Positions 1 to 5,078 of a DNA stretch of 5,553 nucleotides are shown here, piece by piece. The DNA lies in assembly GCA_002401945.1 (NCBI GenBank), contig NVUP01000009.1, forward strand, positions 5,527 to 11,079, written 5' to 3'. The position numbers and the translations under genes were made by a program. The stretch's first letter is position 1. Every line of letters starts with the position of its first letter. The notes under the pieces were generated by a model. It saw only the letters and a program-made list of their open reading frames with translations. It was not told the DNA's origin and searched no databases. Origin of the DNA: Paracoccaceae bacterium (lineage in GTDB: Bacteria > Pseudomonadota > Alphaproteobacteria > Rhodobacterales > Rhodobacteraceae).

Positions 1-258
1 AATTTTGTCATCTTCCCGATGTTCTTTCTGTCTTCAGCGCTCTACCCACTATGGAAAATGTCCGAAAGTTCAGAACTGTTGCACGACATCTGCGCATTCA
101 ACCCATTCACTCATGTGGTCGAGCTGATCCGGTTTGCGCTGTATTTGCAATTGAACCTGTCGTCCCTGATCTGGGTCGTTGGCTATACGCTGGTCCTGTG
201 CGCCATCGCAGCCTGGGGGTATGACCCAGCAAGGGGCATGACCAAGCGCAAAGGCTGA
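1..258 (+). CDS. ABC-2 type transporter permease, C-terminal part (PedC-like, PQQ/alcohol-oxidation associated); 5' end outside window
   Basis: The frame is open from the first base and ends at a TGA at 256-258, so the last 85 residues are visible and the start lies upstream. The piece begins in a hydrophobic segment (about residues 1-17, with FPMFFLSSALYPL). A loop follows, then the NPFTHVVELIR block (residues 34-44) typical of the C-terminal part of ABC-2 efflux-type permeases. A last transmembrane helix (about 55-73) leads into a short basic tail ending TKRKG. The family forms the membrane channel of exporters driven by a separate ATPase. The FPMFF..SALYPLW and NPFTH.VELIRFALY wording matches, from memory, the PedC-type permeases found next to PQQ-dependent alcohol dehydrogenases and PQQ synthesis genes, which suits the pqq operon 2.8 kb downstream. 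The exported substrate is not known. The ABC-2 assignment is firm and the PedC subgroup is likely. Confidence 0.85.
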   Translation, partial: NFVIFPMFFLSSALYPLWKMSESSELLHDICAFNPFTHVVELIRFALYLQLNLSSLIWVVGYTLVLCAIAAWGYDPARGMTKRKG

Positions 259-272
259 TGCCTAATACTTCC

Positions 273-285
273 GCGCCTCAGGCGT
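273..285 (+). terminator. Weak candidate hairpin after the permease gene
   Basis: GCGCC (273-277) and GGCGT (281-285) can pair around a TCA loop, giving four Watson-Crick pairs and one G-U pair, 15 bp after the permease stop codon. There is no following T-run, so it does not meet the usual picture of an intrinsic terminator. It could be a 3' end stabiliser or chance. Confidence 0.15.
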
Positions 286-441
286 CCCGGTTTGCAAACA
301 CCGTTTGGCACTTCCAACTCTGGATGTTTTGTTCAGGGTGGCTCAACGCCCACCTGGCCATCTCAGGTTGTGCACTCACCAAACATTGGGCTGATGACGT
401 ATTTGCGTATAGCAGACTTATGTCTTTGCATTGTTTCGGTT

Positions 442-466
442 CTGACAGCAGACAAACAGTTAACAG
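442..466. promoter_or_regulatory. Candidate OmpR/PhoB-family operator: spaced heptad direct repeats
   Basis: Three heptads ending in ACAG are visible: CTGACAG (442-448), CAAACAG (453-459) and TTAACAG (460-466). The first two begin 11 bp apart, separated by four bases. On the minus strand they read CTGTTAA, CTGTTTG, then CTGTCAG after TCTG. Repeats beginning CTGT at 11-bp spacing are the architecture of Pho-box-like sites bound by OmpR/PhoB-family regulators, and a regulator of that family is encoded just downstream. The match to the E. coli Pho box is only partial, so the binding protein (this regulator, PhoB or none) is a guess. Confidence 0.25.
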
Positions 467-532
467 CAACTCGATCATAGTCCCGTGTCCCAACTTCTCT
501 GTTTCATTTACATCTAACAGGTAGGTCGTATC

Positions 533-560
533 TTGATGAACGCTAGCAAACCGTTAACAT
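533..560 (+). promoter_or_regulatory. Weak sigma70-like promoter candidate for the kinase-regulator pair
   Basis: TTGATG at 533-538 and TAACAT at 555-560 lie 16 bp apart, each matching four of six consensus bases, 82 bp before the chosen kinase start. Alphaproteobacterial promoters are loosely conserved, so this is only the best pair I could see in the region. Confidence 0.2.
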
Positions 561-642
561 CTTCTCAACCTTGCTGGCAGGATGCAAAAGCGCATGTGAC
601 CTACCGGCTGTCCTACATCCAAGGAAATGCAGAACAGGCCCA

Positions 643-2244
643 ATGACGCGAGCAAAGACAAACATCTCTGGGGCAATGTCTCTCAAAGTTCGGCTAGGGA
701 TAGGAGCGGCGCTATTGGGGGCCGTGACGCTGTTGACGGCGGTGATTTTATACGTCGGCATGGCGCGGGTTGGTGACCGTCTGGATGCGGCGCTGGCCTC
801 GGATATTCGTATGGCGCACTATGCCGTCCTGTCCACTCAGGTTGCAACCTTTCTGGTGATCGCCACCGAAGCCGTGCAGACGGGCATTGCCCCTGATATC
901 CGGGCAGACCGCGTTGGATCGGTCACCGATCGAATTCAAGTCACGTTCAAGATTTTGCAGGCCGATGTGAAGGACGCAGTGCTTCAGGCACGCGGCTTGG
1001 GGATTGATGAACAGTCGCGCTATGGCACTCAGTCGCTTGGGATTGCCCGAATGGAGGCGCAGATGCAGAGCGTCCGTTTGGCCATGCTGCAAGACACCAA
1101 CGACCGCGAGCGGCTGCGCGCATATCTGGACATTTTCAGCACTGGTTTTGACCCATTATTGAACCAGGCGGTTAATACAGAGCGGCGGTTTCGCACCAGA
1201 ATCCTTGCTGGAATAGAACAATTGCGCCGACAGTTGACACAGATAGCGTTGGGGATTGCAGGGCTGACTGTGGTGATGGTGGGGGGGTTCTACTTATTGT
1301 TGATCCGTCCTTTATTTCAAAGGCTTGACGGATTGCGTTCGGCAGCTCTCCGAATTGGGAAAGAAGATTTCTCCATTGCTCTACCCACCACCAGCAATGA
1401 CGAGATTGGCCAGCTGTATTTTGAAACCAACCGTATGGCTGCGGCGCTGGCAGCGCGTCAGGGTGAGGTGCAGGCTGAATGGTCCCGCCTCAGCGAAACC
1501 ATCGCGCAACGCACCGAAGAGTTACGCGCCGCCAATGCCACGCTGGAAGACGTCGATGAAAACCGTCGCCGCTTTTTTGCCGATGTCAGTCACGAGCTGC
1601 GCACCCCGCTGACAGTGATCCTGATGGAGGCGCAGATTGGGCGCATGGGCAGCCCTGATCCCGAGGCATCCTTTGCCACCATACAGGCCCGCGCAGAACG
1701 GCTGAACCGGCGGATTGATGATTTGTTGCGGGTGGCGCGCTCGGATTCCGGCCAGTTGGCGCTGGAAAAATCTCAACTGGACCTGACGCAGATCGCCGCA
1801 GAAGTCACCGAAGAGATCCAGGGCGAGATTGACAATGCCGGCATGACCCTGACCACGGACCAGATCCCCGCCCTTCTGGTGAACGGCGATCCGAACTGGC
1901 TGCGACAAGTCTTGGTCAGTCTGATCCGCAACGCCATTCGCCATGCCCGCCAAGGCCGCGTGGTGCATCTTTCGTTTGAACACAGCGGCGACATGGCCGA
2001 GCTTGCGGTAACAGACAATGGGCCAGGCATCGCCGCAGAAGACCAGGCCCGCATCTTTGAGCGGTTTGCCCAGGCTGGCCCCGCCAATGCCCAGGGGTTT
2101 GGCCTTGGTCTGGCCTTAGCGCGCTGGGTGATCGAAGCGCAAGACGGCACCATCGCCACCACCAGCCCCCTGCCCCGCGACACGGCGCTTGGCGAGGCCC
2201 CCGGCACCAAAATTGCCATTCGTCTTCCGCGAGTAACCGGGTAG
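643..2244 (+). CDS. Membrane-bound sensor histidine kinase (HAMP, HisKA, HATPase_c)
   Basis: This is a 533-residue inner-membrane sensor kinase. Transmembrane helix 1 spans about residues 18-40. A mostly helical periplasmic sensor segment of about 155 residues follows, then transmembrane helix 2 (about 201-221) and a HAMP domain from R222-P223. A linker with coiled-coil character leads to the HisKA domain with FFADVSHELRTPLT, where His317 is the phosphorylation site. The ATP-binding domain has an N box around Asn430, DNGPGI (458-463), IFERF (471-475) and GFGLGLAL (485-492). All catalytic motifs are intact, so it should autophosphorylate and pass phosphate to the regulator 9 bp downstream. The start is uncertain. 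The frame is open back to a TTG at 571, but those residues look non-coding. ATG 643 has a modest CAGG upstream; ATG 676 (MSLKVRL), close before the first helix, is the alternative. The ligand is unknown; alcohol or PQQ-related sensing is inferred only from neighbours. Confidence 0.9.
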   Translation: MTRAKTNISGAMSLKVRLGIGAALLGAVTLLTAVILYVGMARVGDRLDAALASDIRMAHYAVLSTQVATFLVIATEAVQTGIAPDIRADRVGSVTDRIQVTFKILQADVKDAVLQARGLGIDEQSRYGTQSLGIARMEAQMQSVRLAMLQDTNDRERLRAYLDIFSTGFDPLLNQAVNTERRFRTRILAGIEQLRRQLTQIALGIAGLTVVMVGGFYLLLIRPLFQRLDGLRSAALRIGKEDFSIALPTTSNDEIGQLYFETNRMAAALAARQGEVQAEWSRLSETIAQRTEELRAANATLEDVDENRRRFFADVSHELRTPLTVILMEAQIGRMGSPDPEASFATIQARAERLNRRIDDLLRVARSDSGQLALEKSQLDLTQIAAEVTEEIQGEIDNAGMTLTTDQIPALLVNGDPNWLRQVLVSLIRNAIRHARQGRVVHLSFEHSGDMAELAVTDNGPGIAAEDQARIFERFAQAGPANAQGFGLGLALARWVIEAQDGTIATTSPLPRDTALGEAPGTKIAIRLPRVTG

Positions 2245-2253
2245 ACTGACCAC

Positions 2254-2937
2254 ATGAACAGGCGACTATTGATCATCGACGATGACCCCGAAATCACCTC
2301 GGCGCTGGTACGGGGATTGGCGCTGCACGGCTATGAGGCTGTCGCCGAGAACCGCGCGGATCAGGCCTTGAACCGTCTGCGGACCGAAACCTTTTCGGGA
2401 GCGATCATAGACGTGATGTTGGGCGCTGACAGTGGCATTGATCTGGTCCGACAGGCGCGCTCAGAAGGCGCCACCCTGCCAATCCTGATGTTGTCGGCCT
2501 TGTCGGACGTCGAACACCGCGCCGCCGGGCTTGAGGCAGGGGCGGATGACTATGTGGTCAAACCGTTCAATTTCGACGAATTGGTTGCGCGGCTGCGGGT
2601 GCAGGAACACCGTGCCGAGGCGCGACACCCAGACCCCGCGCGTCTGTTGGCACAGGAGCGCACGATTTCGTCCAGCAAAAGCAGCGTGTCGCTAACCGAG
2701 CGGGAATTTTCACTTTTGGAGCTGCTGGTGCGCCACGCCGAGACCCCTCTGTCGCGCGGCGTGATCTTTGATGCGCTGTGGTCCACCGATGGATCCGGGA
2801 ATGAAAATGTCGTGGATGTTTACATCGGGTATCTGCGAAAGAAACTCCGGGGACATGATTTTGAATTTGAAATCAAAACCTTACGAAATCAGGGTTTTTG
2901 CCTGACTGGCCTTGCCCCAGTCCTGGCAGCGCCATGA
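2254..2937 (+). CDS. OmpR/PhoB-family response regulator
   Basis: This is a 227-residue response regulator of normal OmpR-family length. The N-terminal receiver domain (about 1-118) has the acidic pocket Asp9-Asp10-Asp11, the phosphoacceptor Asp53, the switch residue Ser81 and Lys103 in the KPF motif. A short linker leads to a winged-helix DNA-binding domain (about 140-220), shown by SLTEREFSLLELL, the recognition-helix region VVDVYIGYLRKKL and the wing end IKTLRNQGFCL. Family members bind paired direct repeats as dimers. The gene starts 9 bp after the kinase stop with only a poor ribosome binding site, so it is probably co-transcribed and translationally coupled. The usual Pro after the DxxL of the phosphorylation loop is replaced by Gly57. 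It likely controls the pqq operon that follows, its own operon or a PQQ-dependent dehydrogenase locus, but no target is shown by the sequence. Confidence 0.93.
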   Translation: MNRRLLIIDDDPEITSALVRGLALHGYEAVAENRADQALNRLRTETFSGAIIDVMLGADSGIDLVRQARSEGATLPILMLSALSDVEHRAAGLEAGADDYVVKPFNFDELVARLRVQEHRAEARHPDPARLLAQERTISSSKSSVSLTEREFSLLELLVRHAETPLSRGVIFDALWSTDGSGNENVVDVYIGYLRKKLRGHDFEFEIKTLRNQGFCLTGLAPVLAAP

Positions 2938-3042
2938 GTACAGACCAAAGTCTATGGGTTTCTTATAAAATAAGAGTCGCCTGAACAGGGGCCATCTGCC
3001 AGCCTGAACCTGCAACTGATCGACATCTTGGAGGAACATATC
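2938..3042 (+). promoter_or_regulatory. pqqA leader: candidate promoter with -10-like element, direct repeat and hairpin
   Basis: This is the gap between the response regulator and pqqA. An AT-rich block at 2964-2971 (TATAAAAT) offers a -10 element as TATAAA or TAAAAT, but no good -35 stands 16-18 bp upstream, as is common for activator-dependent promoters. GCCTGAAC occurs twice (2979-2986 and 3002-3009), 23 bp apart. CAGG-GGC (2986-2992) can pair with GCC-CCTG (2998-3006), with a two-base bulge and a CATCT loop. There is no T-run, so I do not call a terminator, and readthrough from the regulator gene is possible. Confidence 0.35.
3030..3034 (+). promoter_or_regulatory. Strong ribosome binding site of pqqA
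   Basis: GGAGG stands 8 bases before the ATG of pqqA. It is the best Shine-Dalgarno sequence in the operon and fixes the start of this very short gene. It fits the need for high expression of the PqqA peptide, which is consumed stoichiometrically. Confidence 0.8.
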
Positions 3043-3138
3043 ATGGCATGGAATAAACCTGTAATCCGTGAAATCGAATGCGGAATGGAAATCAACATGT
3101 ACGGCCCGGACGGCGACGACGACGGCGTACTGTTCTGA
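3043..3138 (+). CDS. pqqA: PQQ precursor peptide PqqA
   Basis: This 31-residue peptide is the substrate from which pyrroloquinoline quinone is made. It starts MAWNKPVIREIECGMEINMY and carries the conserved E-x-x-x-Y pair at Glu16 and Tyr20. The radical SAM enzyme PqqE links these two side chains, and together they supply all PQQ carbon and nitrogen atoms. The residues before Glu16 serve as recognition leader for PqqD and PqqE. After Tyr20 there is an acidic 11-residue tail (GPDGDDDGVLF), longer than the tail of short enterobacterial PqqA peptides, which must be cut away. The start is fixed by GGAGG 8 bases upstream and by the tryptophan-containing N-terminus typical of the family. The gene is first in a pqqABCDE operon, 22 bp before pqqB. 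It is easily missed by gene finders because of its size. Confidence 0.97.
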   Translation: MAWNKPVIREIECGMEINMYGPDGDDDGVLF

Positions 3139-3139
3139 T

Positions 3140-3180
3140 ATATAGCGCGCGGAGACTATCATGACCCTTCGCGCGCATAT
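3140..3180 (+). promoter_or_regulatory. Long stem-loop at the pqqA-pqqB junction covering the pqqB ribosome binding site
   Basis: GCGCGCGGAG (3145-3154) pairs with CTTCGCGCGC (3167-3176) over ten positions, including one G-U pair. After a single bulged A (3144) the stem continues with ATAT (3140-3143) pairing with ATAT (3177-3180). The 12-base loop (3155-3166) contains the pqqB ATG, and the stem contains its Shine-Dalgarno GGAG. The structure starts 2 bases after the pqqA stop codon and has no T-run, so it is not a normal intrinsic terminator. It could limit pqqB translation, protect the 3' end of a short pqqA mRNA, or mark an RNA processing site. The pairing is read directly from the sequence; the function is inferred. 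Confidence 0.55.
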
Positions 3181-4057
3181 TCTTGGGGCAGCTGCCGGTG
3201 GTGGCCTGCCACAATGGAATTGTGGCTGTGAAAATTGCAATCTGGCCCGCAATGGAAAAATCCCATCGCAAACGCAATCCTCCCTAGCGGTTTCTGCCAA
3301 TGGGAATGACTGGGCGATATTAAACGCTTCTCCTGATATCCGACAACAACTTGCACAGACAGCTTGCCTGCATCCCTCAAACCTGCGGACATTGCCATTA
3401 TGCTCTGTGTTGGTGACTAACGGTGATATCGACCACGTTGCGGGCCTCCTTACTCTGCGGGAAATGCAGCCCTTTTCGCTATTTGCCACCGGCGCTATTC
3501 ACGACGTATTGTCCAACAACACAATCTTTGACGCGCTGAACGCGTCTGTTGTTGACCGTCAAACCATCGCCACCGGGCAAAGCTTTGACCTTGCCCCCGG
3601 TCTCTCGGCGACGCTGTTTCCTGTGCCTGGCAAAGTGCCGCTGTATCTGGAAGGCGACGAGGTGCAGACCGACCTGATCGGCGACCAAACCGTGGGGGTT
3701 CAGCTGACCGCTGGCGAGACAACCGCTTATTACATCCCTGGCTGCGCGGTGCTGAATGACGAGTTGCGGACCCGGCTGCACGGTGCAGATGCTGTGTTCT
3801 TTGACGGCACCCTTTGGCGCGACGACGAAATGGTGCGGGCAGGACTGGGCCAGAAAACCGGCAAACGCATGGGCCACATGTCGATGAGCGGGCCAGACGG
3901 GACATTGGCCGCTTTTTCTAACCTGAACATTGGCCAAAAAATCTTTGTCCACATGAACAATACTAATCCGGTTCTACGCCCGAACTCTTCTGAGAAAACC
4001 GAAGCAGAAGCCGCCGGCTGGATCATCGGACAAGATGGAATGGAGATAGTGCTGTGA
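3161..4057 (+). CDS. pqqB: PQQ biosynthesis protein PqqB (metallo-beta-lactamase-fold hydroxylase)
   Basis: This 298-residue protein has the usual PqqB length. It belongs to the metallo-beta-lactamase fold superfamily and is not a lactamase. In PQQ synthesis it acts on the crosslinked Glu-Tyr dipeptide, hydroxylating the tyrosine-derived ring before PqqC acts. The N-terminus has LGAAAGGGLPQWNCGCENC with a C-x-C-x2-C metal site at Cys21, Cys23 and Cys26. Further family signatures are TNGDIDH (Asp89, Asp91, His92) followed by AGLLTLRE, MGHMSMSG around His239, and VHMNNTNP with His264. No signal peptide is apparent, so it should be cytoplasmic. The ATG has GGAGA 5 bases upstream, and that site is buried in the stem-loop at 3140-3180. 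The stop codon overlaps the pqqC GTG start. Confidence 0.97.
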   Translation: MTLRAHILGAAAGGGLPQWNCGCENCNLARNGKIPSQTQSSLAVSANGNDWAILNASPDIRQQLAQTACLHPSNLRTLPLCSVLVTNGDIDHVAGLLTLREMQPFSLFATGAIHDVLSNNTIFDALNASVVDRQTIATGQSFDLAPGLSATLFPVPGKVPLYLEGDEVQTDLIGDQTVGVQLTAGETTAYYIPGCAVLNDELRTRLHGADAVFFDGTLWRDDEMVRAGLGQKTGKRMGHMSMSGPDGTLAAFSNLNIGQKIFVHMNNTNPVLRPNSSEKTEAEAAGWIIGQDGMEIVL

Positions 4058-4803
4058 CCCAATCCCGCGAAGAGTTTGAGGCCCGACTGCGCCAGATCGG
4101 TGCCGAACGCTATCACGATCTGCATCCGTTCCATGACCTGCTGCATGGCGGCGGCTGCTCCCCTGATCAAGTGCGGGCCTGGGTCATCAACCGCTATTAT
4201 TACCAACACTCCATCCCGATGAAGGACGCCGCCTTTATGTCACGGGTCGAAGATCCAGCTCTGCGCCGCGCCTGGCGCTCGCGGATCGAGGATCACGACG
4301 GCACAGACGAGAACGAAGGTGGGATTAGCCGTTGGCTGCGACTGGCCGAGGCAGTTGGACTGGATCCCGATTATGTGGCCTCCCGTCAGGGTATATTGCC
4401 GGGCACAATCTTTGCCGTTGACGCCTATGTGCGTTATGTCCGCGAAAAAACCTTGCTGGAGGCTGTGGCCTCTTCGCTCACCGAACTCTTCGCGCCCAAA
4501 ATTCACGCGGACCGGATTAAAGGGTTGTTGAAAAACTATGATTTTGCCGATGACAGTGCTCTGTCTTATTTCCGCAAACGGCTGACCGAAGCCCCAAAGG
4601 ATGTGGCGTTTGGTCTCGGCTGGGTGCTGGATCACGCCGACACCGCCGAAAAGCAGGATGCCGCTGCCGCCGCGCTGATCTTCAAAACCGACGTTTTGTG
4701 GTCACAACTGGACGCGCTATGGGGGGCCTACGTCGAACCGGCTCGCATTCCGCCCGGTGCCTGGGTTCCGGGTCAGGGCCTGCTATTGCAAAGGGCATCG
4801 TGA
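4054..4803 (+). CDS. pqqC: Pyrroloquinoline-quinone synthase PqqC
   Basis: This 249-residue, all-helical enzyme of the TenA/heme-oxygenase-like fold catalyses the last step, the cofactor-free ring closure and eight-electron oxidation of AHQQ to PQQ using oxygen. Recognisable family segments are YHDLHPFH (20-27), VINRYYYQ (44-51), IPMKDAA (54-60), DHDG with His81, FAVDAYV (120-126) and SSLTELFAPKIH (140-151) with His151 and Arg154. Aligned from memory, His81, His151 and Arg154 correspond to active-site residues His84, His154 and Arg157 of the Klebsiella enzyme. The length equals the family norm. Translation starts at a GTG that overlaps the pqqB stop (GTGA), with GGAGA 8 bases upstream of the overlap, which points to translational coupling. 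The stop codon shares its last base with the pqqD start. Confidence 0.97.
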   Translation: MTQSREEFEARLRQIGAERYHDLHPFHDLLHGGGCSPDQVRAWVINRYYYQHSIPMKDAAFMSRVEDPALRRAWRSRIEDHDGTDENEGGISRWLRLAEAVGLDPDYVASRQGILPGTIFAVDAYVRYVREKTLLEAVASSLTELFAPKIHADRIKGLLKNYDFADDSALSYFRKRLTEAPKDVAFGLGWVLDHADTAEKQDAAAAALIFKTDVLWSQLDALWGAYVEPARIPPGAWVPGQGLLLQRAS

Positions 4804-5078
4804 TGGAAACCGAAGAGATCCCCGCCCTGCCCCGCGGTGTTCGCCTGCATTACGACCGGATCCGTGAAATCTGGGTGCTGCTGGCTCCGGAACGCGCGGT
4901 CACACTGGACGCGGTGGGCCATGCCATCCTGTCCGAAGTGGACGGCAAGCGCAGTTTCGGAGAAATCACCCAGAAATTGGCAGAGAAATTTAATGCCCCG
5001 GTCGATCAGATCACCAAAGATTGCACCGGGTTTCTGGGCGCCCTGCGCGCCCGCAGATTTCTGGATGTGTCCCCATGA
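4803..5078 (+). CDS. pqqD: PqqA-binding chaperone PqqD
   Basis: This 91-residue protein is the peptide chaperone of the pathway, the founding type of the RiPP recognition element. PqqD binds PqqA and presents it to PqqE. Visible family features are the opening PALPRGVRLHYD, REIWVLLAPERAVTLD, then AILSEVDGKRSFGEIT, and the C-terminal helix ending FLGALRARRFLDV. The reading frame is open upstream to about 4698, but that extension lies inside pqqC in another frame. ATG 4803 is chosen because it overlaps the pqqC stop (TGATG), has AAAGGG 7 bases upstream and gives the standard PqqD length. GTG 4800 is a minor alternative. It is a free-standing gene, not fused to pqqC or pqqE as in some organisms. 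Confidence 0.95.
   Translation: METEEIPALPRGVRLHYDRIREIWVLLAPERAVTLDAVGHAILSEVDGKRSFGEITQKLAEKFNAPVDQITKDCTGFLGALRARRFLDVSP

Larger units (their letters stand above)
259..642. other. Non-coding region between permease and sensor kinase; probable promoter region of the two-component genes
   Basis: I see no convincing gene in these 384 bases on either strand. The base composition is visibly more AT-rich than the flanking genes. The stretch holds a possible small hairpin after the permease (273-285), a perfect 10-bp palindrome (290-299), heptad repeats ending in ACAG (442-466) and a weak promoter-like pair (533-560). A + strand reading frame of 88 codons starts at 258, overlapping the permease stop, but its protein is rich in Cys, His and Trp with no recognisable family, and I regard it as chance. 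The kinase gene must be transcribed from here or by readthrough from the permease operon. Confidence 0.6.

Noticed and set aside
258..524. An 88-codon + strand reading frame beginning at an ATG that overlaps the permease stop codon
   Set aside because: The protein has an odd composition with no recognisable motif, the region is AT-richer than the real genes, and other frames are equally open on both strands.
571..642. N-terminal extension of the kinase to a TTG at 571
   Set aside because: There is no ribosome binding site before the TTG. The extra residues (Cys, Pro and basic residues before the membrane helix) look like translated leader DNA.
1522..2297. Long minus-strand frames opposite the kinase gene (up to 174 codons), with similar ones opposite pqqB and pqqC
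   Set aside because: They mirror strongly coding + strand genes in GC-rich DNA and have no family motifs.
2934..2984. A 16-codon reading frame with ATG overlapping the response regulator stop
   Set aside because: It is very short, has no clear ribosome binding site or recognisable sequence, and overlaps the likely -10 element of the pqq promoter.
3161..4057. Reading PqqB as a beta-lactamase or generic metal hydrolase
   Set aside because: The fold is shared, but the CxCx2C site, the TNGDIDH and NNTNP blocks and the operon position identify PqqB.
4698..4802. Longer pqqD starting at 4698
   Set aside because: This part is the 3' end of pqqC read in another frame. PqqD homology begins only after ATG 4803.
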